A stretch of 61,712 bases of DNA from positions 1-61,712 of the forward strand of contig CAJWBJ010000007.1 in NCBI GenBank assembly GCA_913020495.1, written 5' to 3'. The position numbers were made by a program, and so were the translations under genes. The stretch is from an uncultured Oleiphilus sp. (GTDB lineage Bacteria; Pseudomonadota; Gammaproteobacteria; Pseudomonadales; Oleiphilaceae). Below the pieces are notes generated by a model. That model had not been told where the DNA came from. It saw nothing but the letters and a program-made list of their open reading frames with translations, and ran no database searches. Position 1 is the stretch's first letter. Each line of letters begins with the position of its first letter. Positions 39,715 to 47,328 of this stretch are shown here, piece by piece.

Positions 39715-42700
39715 ATGGAACGACGATCTAGCTTGCGCAGACCAATACATCATGATGCGATGTTGAGGCTCGATGATGGGGCTTCCTGGCCCTGTATTAT
39801 TGCAGATTATTGTTCTGAAGGTATGCTTCTTAAATATGAAGTTGAGGTATGTGACGCTTTATCTCTTTATCTGAAAGGAAGAGCGAATAGAAATTTTACT
39901 GTTGCCTTTTTAGGTCAGCAGGGTGAACAATATGCATTAAAGTCTATGCCTACGCACGTGATAGAACATGCAGCAGGTGTTCGTTTTATTGGTCGATATG
40001 ATGATGCAATTCAATCCTTGGTCGAATTCAATTTAAAGCAGCGGCATCAAAAGGTCCCTGAAGGAGAGGTAAAGCTTATTGTTCGTCAGTGTATTGATTG
40101 TATTCTTGGTTATACACAGTCATTGATGAATGAATTCTACCCCGTTGTTATTCAAGAAGTTAAAGATGCCGCTGTTGCAGCGTCATCGGATCAACAGGCT
40201 AACTCAATCATGGAGTCTGCGAATACAATCACCCGCGACCAAAATAAGATGTTGCAGGTTTTTATGGCTGCAATTCAAGACCCAAAAGCAGTGCTGGAAA
40301 AAAATGACTTACCAAATACCGATGACTTATCGTTGATTGATAAAGGTGAGTTCGAAGATTGGCTAACCTCCAGAGTACTGATCACTAAAGCAGAAACGAA
40401 TTATCGTGCGCAACTATTACCGTTAAAAATGCGCTTAGATGCGATTGGGATCGGTGATAAGCGGTATCATCAAAGCCCGCTTGGTCCAGCGTTGTTGGTG
40501 AATGCTTTTCACTCCTCTTTAAACCGCCTGGAAGCAACAGGTCAAGTTGAAAGGCTTATTTTTAAAATCTTTGAAAAACAAGTAGTTGTTCACTTAGAAC
40601 CATTGTATAAAGACTTAAATGACATACTCATCCAGCACAAGGTATTACCTGATTTAGATATTAATAAAATATCACCTAAGAAATCGACGACACCATTACC
40701 TAACAAAGAAAAAACGGGTGAAAAAACTAAAGTTGACGAAGAGGAGCAAACAAAAAATATAGATGAGGGTAGAAGAGATGAGCCAATTTTTAGTTATGGT
40801 ACTCAAGATTCCTCTTATCAAGGTTCCGAATCGTCACTGATATCTGCTGAATCACAAAGTATTGTAAGTTCTTTACCTCCATTCTCCTCACCAAATGGAG
40901 CAGAAACCGGGTTTAAACAAAATCATCAAGATGCTGAAACTGCTTTTAAAAATGTATTGGGTCTCGTTCGTTCACTCAGAATGAACCAAAATGCAGTCGC
41001 TGCCGAACAAGGAATAACGGCCCCAACTGAGGTGTATTCTGAATCAGAATTGTCACAAACTCTCAGTGAGTTACAAACCTCTTCGGTTGAAACGGAACAG
41101 TTACCAGAAGACCGATCTAGCTTAATGAAAAGAGTTCAGTTTTCACTTGATGCATCAAGCCCTCAAGAGGAGGGCGGAGATGATAAAGGGATTCATGAAA
41201 GCCAGCAGGTTGCGATTGATGTGGTTGATCGCTTCTTTGCGAGTATGCAGAAGAACCCACGTTTATCCCAAGAAGCCAAGCAACACCTCTTAAAATTAGA
41301 AGTACCTGTGTTGAAGGTGCTACTAAAAGATGAGCGCTTTTTTGATGACAGAAATAGCTCTGTTCATGCTGTAATGAATAGAATTGCTCAGCTAGGTGCC
41401 AGCGGTACTAGAATGAGCCCTTCAATTCGTAAAAAAGTGGATAGCCTTGTTAAAACAGTTGTTCAGGAGTTTGAACACGATACCGAAGTATTCGACCGCG
41501 TTCTAAAAGAGATGGATACTCTGGTAGAGCGTCAAAATAAACTCTACGTGAAAAATGTAGAGAGAGTTGCGGCCGCTGCTGAAGGCATACATAAAGTTGA
41601 ACAAGCCAAGATAGAGGTTGCAAAAGCATTAAATCACCGTTTAAAACAGCATGCAGTCCCTCCAGCGGTTTTAACTTTAATTGAAAATGGTTGGCAGGAT
41701 TTGCTGCAGTTAATTCACCTTAAACATGGTGAAAATAGCTCTGAGTGGAGAGACGCTTTATCTGTTATTGATGCTTTAATATCATTTGGTAATGACCCAA
41801 GTAGTCCTTTGGATATGAAGCTGATCTTGCCAAAAATCCAAGCAGGCTTAAAGCTAGCTTCTGGAAATGATGAGCCGTCAATCGTTATCAGAGATGCCTT
41901 AAAAATATTGATGAAGTCAGGTCCTATTGGTGCTCAAGAATGTGTACAGGTCAAGCTTCGAGACATTCCGGAAACGGATGATGATATTGTTCTTCGTAAT
42001 ACTAAAATATCCCAAGAACTGAAGCACTGGATACTGCGGGCAAAATCTTTCCAACCCGGCGCTTGGGTTCAATTTACCCGTGACGATAGCGATATGTATT
42101 ACATGCGCCTAGTCTGGGTGGCGAAAGGGTATAGCAAGTTTGTTTTTGTGAACCATCAAGGCATGAAGGTCGTCGAACTAGGTCTCTTTAAGCTAGCGAG
42201 CTATCTAAAAAATAAGCAAGTCGTTCCTGATTCGAACTATGAAGTTCCAATTGTTAATCAAGGGTTAGATGACATGGTGAAGGACGTATATGAAAAATTA
42301 GCTTATGATTCAAGCCATGATATCGATACAGGACTAGCGAACAAACGTGAATTTTGTCGTCAAGTAAAAGCAGTCATGAAAGCAGGGAGCCGAACCACTG
42401 CTTGCCATTTACTTTATGTGAATTTTAAACTTACGATAGATCCTGAAAGCACTGTTTTACCAGCAACACTATCCAAGTCCATTGCAAATATACTATTGGA
42501 TGCTAAAGAGAAAACATCTGTTGTTGGTCGAGTAGGGGCGAGTGCTTTTGTCTTGTTTAGGGTGATTTCAGAACCAGAAGAGCAAGTGTATGATTTTAAC
42601 GATAAATTGACGACTTTATGTCAAGACGCTTCAGGCTTGGTTTATGCCCAGAGTGAAAGCAGAGCTCATCTTGGTTTTAATAACCCTGAATTGATGATTG

Positions 42701-43596
42701 ATCATGCAGTTAAATCCATGTCTGACATGGCATCAGCAGATCCTCAGCAAACGACTGAACCAGAAGAATCAGACTTATTATCAGAGTCAGAGATCGCCGA
42801 ATTGGATCAAATGAATGCTGACTGTATTCAAAATGCTTCTGGAAATGAAATCACCTCTAGTGACTTGTTGGATGCAGTTTCAGATCTACCAGTGAACTTA
42901 GAGCTTTATGTACAAAAAATCACCCCTGTTTCAGAAAAAGCCGTTTATGGTGAACAGCATGACTTAGTATGTTCGGTAGTTGATAGCGGTGTTTCATATG
43001 AGCCAGAAAGTGAAGATGATATTTGCCAGTTAGATCGTTGGTGGGTTCAACAACTAATTCTCAGGAAGGAATGTCATGAGCCTGCTTGGGATGAGATTCA
43101 AATTGCTCACATAAAGTTGAGTGCTTACTCCTTTAAGGATGACACATTTAAAGACTGGTTGTTGGAGCTCGTTGAAAATGGACGTTTAGATGCAGAACAG
43201 ATTTGGTTTGATCTTTATGACTGTTCGGAGATTGAGAATATTCATGCTGCTGCCGATATGATGAAGCACTTGATGGCCAAGGGTTTTCATTTTTGTTTAG
43301 ATCACTTTGGTACCAGTCGTTCGCCATTTGCGCTACTGAAGGCATTGCCAGTAGATATGATAAAAATTGATGAAAGCTTTATGTTATCAATGAATGATGA
43401 TGATGCAGATGAGTCTGCGGCAGACTCTATTTCAGAAGTTGCTCATTACTTAGGTAAGGAAGTGATTGCTTGCTCAGTTGACACTGCAATATGCTTTCAA
43501 CGAATGAAGCAATTAGATATTGATTATGTTCAAGGTACCACTGTTTCCGAGTACTGTAATTTAGATGTAGTTATTGCTCCTTTAGTTGGTGGCTAG
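39715..43596 (+). CDS. PilZ-DUF1631-degenerate GGDEF-degenerate EAL protein
   Basis: 1293 residues, no signal peptide. Residues 1-110 form a PilZ domain: RxxxR is present (R4, R8), but DxSxxG reads DYCSEG (31-36) with Cys for Ser. About 115-760 is a DUF1631-like helical region with a low-complexity stretch (about 320-400). About 850-1000 is a GGDEF domain (HDIDTGLANKREF near 867) whose active loop is GASAF near 940, so it is catalytically dead. About 1100-1290 is an EAL domain in which the usual DDFGTG loop reads LDHFGTSRS (near 1194), with LPVDMIKIDESFM and VQGTTVSEY retained; the EAL triplet is not seen. It is probably a cyclic-di-GMP effector or scaffold rather than an enzyme. Partners unknown. 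Confidence 0.8.
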   Translation: MERRSSLRRPIHHDAMLRLDDGASWPCIIADYCSEGMLLKYEVEVCDALSLYLKGRANRNFTVAFLGQQGEQYALKSMPTHVIEHAAGVRFIGRYDDAIQSLVEFNLKQRHQKVPEGEVKLIVRQCIDCILGYTQSLMNEFYPVVIQEVKDAAVAASSDQQANSIMESANTITRDQNKMLQVFMAAIQDPKAVLEKNDLPNTDDLSLIDKGEFEDWLTSRVLITKAETNYRAQLLPLKMRLDAIGIGDKRYHQSPLGPALLVNAFHSSLNRLEATGQVERLIFKIFEKQVVVHLEPLYKDLNDILIQHKVLPDLDINKISPKKSTTPLPNKEKTGEKTKVDEEEQTKNIDEGRRDEPIFSYGTQDSSYQGSESSLISAESQSIVSSLPPFSSPNGAETGFKQNHQDAETAFKNVLGLVRSLRMNQNAVAAEQGITAPTEVYSESELSQTLSELQTSSVETEQLPEDRSSLMKRVQFSLDASSPQEEGGDDKGIHESQQVAIDVVDRFFASMQKNPRLSQEAKQHLLKLEVPVLKVLLKDERFFDDRNSSVHAVMNRIAQLGASGTRMSPSIRKKVDSLVKTVVQEFEHDTEVFDRVLKEMDTLVERQNKLYVKNVERVAAAAEGIHKVEQAKIEVAKALNHRLKQHAVPPAVLTLIENGWQDLLQLIHLKHGENSSEWRDALSVIDALISFGNDPSSPLDMKLILPKIQAGLKLASGNDEPSIVIRDALKILMKSGPIGAQECVQVKLRDIPETDDDIVLRNTKISQELKHWILRAKSFQPGAWVQFTRDDSDMYYMRLVWVAKGYSKFVFVNHQGMKVVELGLFKLASYLKNKQVVPDSNYEVPIVNQGLDDMVKDVYEKLAYDSSHDIDTGLANKREFCRQVKAVMKAGSRTTACHLLYVNFKLTIDPESTVLPATLSKSIANILLDAKEKTSVVGRVGASAFVLFRVISEPEEQVYDFNDKLTTLCQDASGLVYAQSESRAHLGFNNPELMIDHAVKSMSDMASADPQQTTEPEESDLLSESEIAELDQMNADCIQNASGNEITSSDLLDAVSDLPVNLELYVQKITPVSEKAVYGEQHDLVCSVVDSGVSYEPESEDDICQLDRWWVQQLILRKECHEPAWDEIQIAHIKLSAYSFKDDTFKDWLLELVENGRLDAEQIWFDLYDCSEIENIHAAADMMKHLMAKGFHFCLDHFGTSRSPFALLKALPVDMIKIDESFMLSMNDDDADESAADSISEVAHYLGKEVIACSVDTAICFQRMKQLDIDYVQGTTVSEYCNLDVVIAPLVGG

Positions 43597-43610
43597 GTAT
43601 TAATTGGTGA

Positions 43611-44168
43611 CTAGAACATTTCTAGTTCACCATCATCAGTATCTGATATATCTTTAAGCTCTCTATAGATGAACTGTATGTTATCTGTCAGAACATGGGT
43701 GTATAAGCTGCACTCGAAAACTTCATGACCAATCTCAAAATGAAGAACAAAAGATTGGTAGGTTTCAGGAAGGAAGTTATCAACATTGACTCCAAATTGT
43801 TTTATTGGGGTCTCTAAAAGTAGACGGTGTTCGTACGGAATTAATTTATTTTTTAGGCTGCCCATGAAGCGATTGGAAAGCTCAGATATCCAATCGTCTA
43901 ACTCAGCAGGGTTAATCGTTTCAGTCTTTTCCTGAATGGGATAAGTTTTTTTGAGAATGGAAATGGGCCCGCGCAATAAAAGAGTCATTTTAATTTCATC
44001 AGAAGCTGCATTAATATAGGCGCAAGGGACTGCAAGAATCCTCTCTGCCTTATCTACTTTTTTGATCGTGCATTGAAGACTCTCAAAGACTTCAATGCAC
44101 GTTGTTTCAAATAGGGTGTGGAGTGGTTTTAATACATCTTCACAGCGACTCGTGCACTTCATATCCAT
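43611..44168 (-). CDS. CheX/CheC-like protein
   Basis: 185 residues, soluble. The strongest clue is a helix with LDDWISELSNRFMGSLKNKL: E96 and N99 form the ExxN pattern of CheC/CheX/FliY CheY-phosphatases, and the following GSLKNKL matches the usual helix end. Strands on both sides (AVPCAYINAA, KMTLLLRGPI, HFEIGHEVFECSLYTHV) fit that fold. It could dephosphorylate a receiver protein. It ends 14 bases from the end of the convergent PilZ-DUF1631 gene, and no chemotaxis gene is nearby. Two N-terminal Cys residues (C5, C9) are unexplained. The assignment rests on motif recognition only. Confidence 0.5.
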   Translation of the reverse strand: MDMKCTSRCEDVLKPLHTLFETTCIEVFESLQCTIKKVDKAERILAVPCAYINAASDEIKMTLLLRGPISILKKTYPIQEKTETINPAELDDWISELSNRFMGSLKNKLIPYEHRLLLETPIKQFGVNVDNFLPETYQSFVLHFEIGHEVFECSLYTHVLTDNIQFIYRELKDISDTDDGELEMF

Positions 44169-44252
44169 ATTTCAAAAAGCTCTTATGGTGAATGATATGA
44201 AAGATAGTTGATCCGAATATATTAGCCAAACTTTATATTGTAAATTATCTGA

Positions 44253-45047
44253 CTATTTTGAAAAGTTTTGTGAATAGAATATTTCTTGCATCTCGTTTTT
44301 CAGGTCTTGTTCAATCATAGCCAGTTCATTAGAGCTGAGGTTTTCAATTCCTTGACCAAATAAATAATCTTTAAGCTCAAACTCTTTCAGTAGCATTTTT
44401 GTATGGAAAGTATTTTCCTGATACACATTTACATCAATCATTTGATAGGCATCTTGCGTATCCTGACCTAAATAGCTTTGTATTGAGCTAATCTCATGGT
44501 CAATATAATGTTTGGCTCCATCCACATCGCGTGTGAAGCCCCTAACACGATAATCTAACATGACGATATCTGAGTCGAAGCTATGGATAAGGTAGTTTAA
44601 TGCTTTCAGGGGAGAAATTAGCCCGCAGGTAGAAACATCGATATCAACCCGGAAAGTACTAATGCCATTAACTGGGTGGCTTTCAGGGTAGGTATGAACA
44701 GTGACATGGCTCTTGTCTAGGTGAGCGACGATTGCGTCAGGTAAAGGCCCAGGGGCTTCAGAGTTACTATTCTTTTCGGGGGGCATGTCATGTTCAGCTA
44801 TCAGCATAGTAACGCTGGCGCCGTGCGGGTCGTAATTTTGACGAGCAATATTTAAAATATTGGCTTCAATAATAGAGACAACATCAGTTAAAATTTGCGT
44901 TAAGCGTTCAGCGTTATACATCTCGTCAATATAGGCGATATACTCTTGGCGTTCTTTTTCGGTGTTCGCATAGCAAATATCATAAATATTAAAGCTTAAG
45001 GACTTTGTTAAGTTATTAAAGCCGTGAAGTTTAATTTTTTTATCCAT
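44253..45047 (-). CDS. speD: S-adenosylmethionine decarboxylase proenzyme
   Basis: 264 residues, the same length as E. coli SpeD. It supplies decarboxylated SAM for spermidine synthesis. The self-cleavage site is in [14 protein letters not shown], where Ser113 would become the pyruvoyl group. Other marks are [21 protein letters not shown] at the start, [26 protein letters not shown] near 155 with the active-site Cys, and [13 protein letters not shown] near 193. No speE follows. The neighbourhood crp/vfr-osmC-speD matches Pseudomonas. Confidence 0.95.
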   Translation of the reverse strand: MDKKIKLHGFNNLTKSLSFNIYDICYANTEKERQEYIAYIDEMYNAERLTQILTDVVSIIEANILNIARQNYDPHGASVTMLIAEHDMPPEKNSNSEAPGPLPDAIVAHLDKSHVTVHTYPESHPVNGISTFRVDIDVSTCGLISPLKALNYLIHSFDSDIVMLDYRVRGFTRDVDGAKHYIDHEISSIQSYLGQDTQDAYQMIDVNVYQENTFHTKMLLKEFELKDYLFGQGIENLSSNELAMIEQDLKNEMQEIFYSQNFSK

Positions 45048-45085
45048 TGGATACTCTGTTCCTTGCTTCTTTTTGTACTGAACAC

Positions 45086-45502
45086 TTAGCTTTGAATCTC
45101 AAAACTATGAGTGATTTCTACACCGCCTTTCTCGAGCATAATTGATGCAGAACAATATTTTTCAGCAGATAATGACACTGCTCGTTTTACTAAACTCTCT
45201 TTAAGGTTGTCGCCTTTGACTACAAAATGAATATTAATCTTGGTGAATACAGCCGGTACTTCGTCAGCTCTTTCCGCTTGAATTTCTGCAGTACAATCTG
45301 TCACTTTTTGACGAGATTTTTGAAGTATGCTCATCACGTCAAACGTGGTACAGCCCCCTAAGCCAAGTAATAGCATTTCCATTGGGCGGGGGCCTTGGTT
45401 TTTTCCGCCATGATCCGGCGGACCATCCATTACAATAGAATGGCCGGACTCAGAATTCCCAACAAATTTCGCATCACCATCCCAATGAACCGTTGTTTTC
45501 AT
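45086..45502 (-). CDS. OsmC-family protein (YhfA-like)
   Basis: 138 residues. OsmC-family proteins are dimeric thiol peroxidases or redox proteins; this one has Cys51 in [12 protein letters not shown] and a second Cys in [10 protein letters not shown] near 116, the expected pair. The pattern [14 protein letters not shown] is characteristic. E. coli yhfA lies beside crp and is divergent from it, and the same arrangement is seen here. The substrate, possibly an organic hydroperoxide, is not established for this subfamily. Confidence 0.88.
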   Translation of the reverse strand: MKTTVHWDGDAKFVGNSESGHSIVMDGPPDHGGKNQGPRPMEMLLLGLGGCTTFDVMSILQKSRQKVTDCTAEIQAERADEVPAVFTKINIHFVVKGDNLKESLVKRAVSLSAEKYCSASIMLEKGGVEITHSFEIQS

Positions 45503-45683
45503 AGCGATAAACCCTAGTAAAAAATATATAAAATGACTTCTATAAAATGTTTGCGCACATTAACATAAATACGTAAACAATAATAAAGGTAGAATTGATT
45601 TCTTAGTCTATACTTTTTTTAAAGGCCAATAAGTTCTTGTTCTTATTTAAAAATACAGTACGCTAGTACCCTGAAGTGACAGG

Positions 45684-45695
45684 GGGAAATTTCCC
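45684..45695. promoter_or_regulatory. 12-bp perfect palindrome upstream of the crp/vfr gene
   Basis: GGGAAATTTCCC lies 55-66 bases before the crp start in the 247-bp divergent region shared with osmC. It is perfectly self-complementary and does not resemble the CRP site TGTGA-N6-TCACA. It could be an operator or a chance palindrome. Confidence 0.3.
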
Positions 45696-45749
45696 TATAC
45701 AGGAAGTAAGCGCGATACAGTATGTATGCACAATATAAAGGTAAATAGA

Positions 45750-46391
45750 ATGTCCTCGATATTAAAACCGATTGAAAGTAAAACCAAACATTTAGATTAT
45801 TTTCTATCGCAATGCCATCGTAGAAAATACCCTGCTAAAAGTACCATCATTTATGCTGGTGATAAGGGTGATTCTTTGTTCTACATCATCAAGGGTTCCG
45901 TTACTGTTATTATCGAAGATGATGATGGGCGTGAGATGATAATGGCTTATCTAAATACAGGTGATTTCTTTGGTGAAATGGGCTTGTTTGATAATATGGA
46001 TTCACGAAGTGCTTGGGTTAAAGCTAAATCAGAGTGTGAAGTTGCCGAGATTAGTTACGCTAAATTCCGTGAAATTAGCCAGCAAGACCCTAAAATTCTT
46101 TATTTCATTGGCGAGCAGATGGCGAGCCGCTTGCGTCAAACAACGCGAAAAGTAGGAGATCTAGCATTCTTGGATGTTACTGGTCGTGTTGCGAGAACGT
46201 TATTGGATTTATGTAAAGAGCCAGATGCCATGACGCACCCTGACGGCATGCAGATCAAGATTACTAGGCAGGAAATAGGTCGTATCGTTGGTTGTTCACG
46301 AGAAATGGTTGGTCGAGTATTAAAAACACTGGAAGACCAAGGACTGGTTCAGGTTAAAGGTAAGACCATGGTTGTTTACGGTACACGTTAA
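45750..46391 (+). CDS. crp: cAMP receptor protein (CRP/Vfr)
   Basis: 213 residues from ATG 45750 with AAAGGT 7 bases upstream; an in-frame ATG at 45726 is rejected. A cyclic-nucleotide domain covers about 20-130, with [24 protein letters not shown] near 68, including the Arg-Ser pair that contacts cAMP phosphate. The C-terminal helix-turn-helix is [30 protein letters not shown] near 170, the same class as E. coli CRP and P. aeruginosa Vfr. It should be a global activator responding to cAMP. A terminator follows. Neighbours osmC and speD support orthology with Vfr. Confidence 0.94.
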   Translation: MSSILKPIESKTKHLDYFLSQCHRRKYPAKSTIIYAGDKGDSLFYIIKGSVTVIIEDDDGREMIMAYLNTGDFFGEMGLFDNMDSRSAWVKAKSECEVAEISYAKFREISQQDPKILYFIGEQMASRLRQTTRKVGDLAFLDVTGRVARTLLDLCKEPDAMTHPDGMQIKITRQEIGRIVGCSREMVGRVLKTLEDQGLVQVKGKTMVVYGTR

Positions 46392-46411
46392 CTCAACCAG
46401 AAAGTAGCTTG

Positions 46412-46447
46412 AAACCGGTGCCAGCTAAATGCTAGTACCGGTTTTTT
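46412..46447 (+). terminator. Rho-independent terminator after crp
   Basis: AAACCGGT at 46412-46419 pairs with ACCGGTTT at 46437-46444, with an inner AGC/GCT pairing inside the loop, and the T-run continues to 46447. It ends the crp transcript ahead of the convergent gene at 46484. Confidence 0.8.
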
Positions 46448-46483
46448 GTTTTATAGATAGGGGAAATTTTTTTCTGCTGCTTA

Positions 46484-47095
46484 CTATTCACTTGGTACCA
46501 TATGAGCGGAACCTCTTGAGCGCCAATCTGAAAGATAGATGCTACCTGCTGATGGACCGTCGGCTGTGGTATTCAGTTTATCTATTTTGAGTAAGTCTAT
46601 GTGTAAGTCACGAGTGATTTTTACATTGTTATTACTTAATACTGTTAGCTCATGATGCATGTTTTTGTCAAAGTATTGTATTTCGCTGTTGCTGGAGTTA
46701 AGCGTCGTTGCGACTCCAATAGTTTGTTTGGAAGCATAAATGGCTTCTTCAAAAACACTTATATCAACATCAAGGGAGGGAGGGCTGAGTGGTTGTTCAG
46801 AACTTTCACTTTCTAATGATTTTATTTCGGCATTAGCAAAGACTTCTGTTGTGTTGCCTTCTTTATAAGTTTCTTTTTTATTAGTGGCAGCAATTTCTTC
46901 ATTGGATGATATCGTTTCTGCCTGATCAATCGTCAATCCAGCCGCAGGTGCACCGAACATATTCAAAATATGATCACCTGTGACTGCTGAAACTTCACCA
47001 AGGTCATTTTCTGTCATAGGCTTGGCTGAGTGAGCATAAAAGCTCGTGGCGCTTAATGCTAATAATGACACAAGTGCTTTTATTTTAAGTGACAT
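46484..47095 (-). CDS. Small exported protein of unknown function
   Basis: About 203 residues from ATG 47095 (MSLKIKALVSLLALSATSFYAHSA). A Sec signal peptide ends near residue 23-24. Directly after it is KPMTENDLGEVSAVTGDH, resembling a short motif (Met-x-Asp-x-x-Leu-x-x-Val-x-Gly) found at the start of many small exported proteins in gammaproteobacteria. The middle is rich in Glu, Ser and Thr and looks disordered, and the end is polar (SIYLSDWRSRGSAHMVP). There are no cysteines in the mature part. A longer reading to 47143 is unlikely. It is convergent with crp and divergent from aceE. Function unknown. Confidence 0.65.
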   Translation of the reverse strand: MSLKIKALVSLLALSATSFYAHSAKPMTENDLGEVSAVTGDHILNMFGAPAAGLTIDQAETISSNEEIAATNKKETYKEGNTTEVFANAEIKSLESESSEQPLSPPSLDVDISVFEEAIYASKQTIGVATTLNSSNSEIQYFDKNMHHELTVLSNNNVKITRDLHIDLLKIDKLNTTADGPSAGSIYLSDWRSRGSAHMVPSE

Positions 47096-47328
47096 AGGAA
47101 AACCATTGGTAACTTTATGTTTGATTGTGTGTAAATTGTACAACTATATTTAACTATTTGCACTATAAAATATGAAATTTATTCATGTTTAAGTCTGTTG
47201 TTAATTTCCTTGTGTGTGTCTCTTGGTGACCATTTTTATGTTTCGACTAACGGAAACAGTCATCAGGGTCTAAACTTGGTAAGTAATGATCAAAATAACA
47301 ATAGTTAAATGTCTCAAAGGAGAACTTG

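Noticed and set aside
47225..47235. TGGTGACCA upstream of aceE as a PdhR operator
   Set aside because: PdhR sites have three bases between TGGT and ACCA; here there is one, so the match is not convincing.
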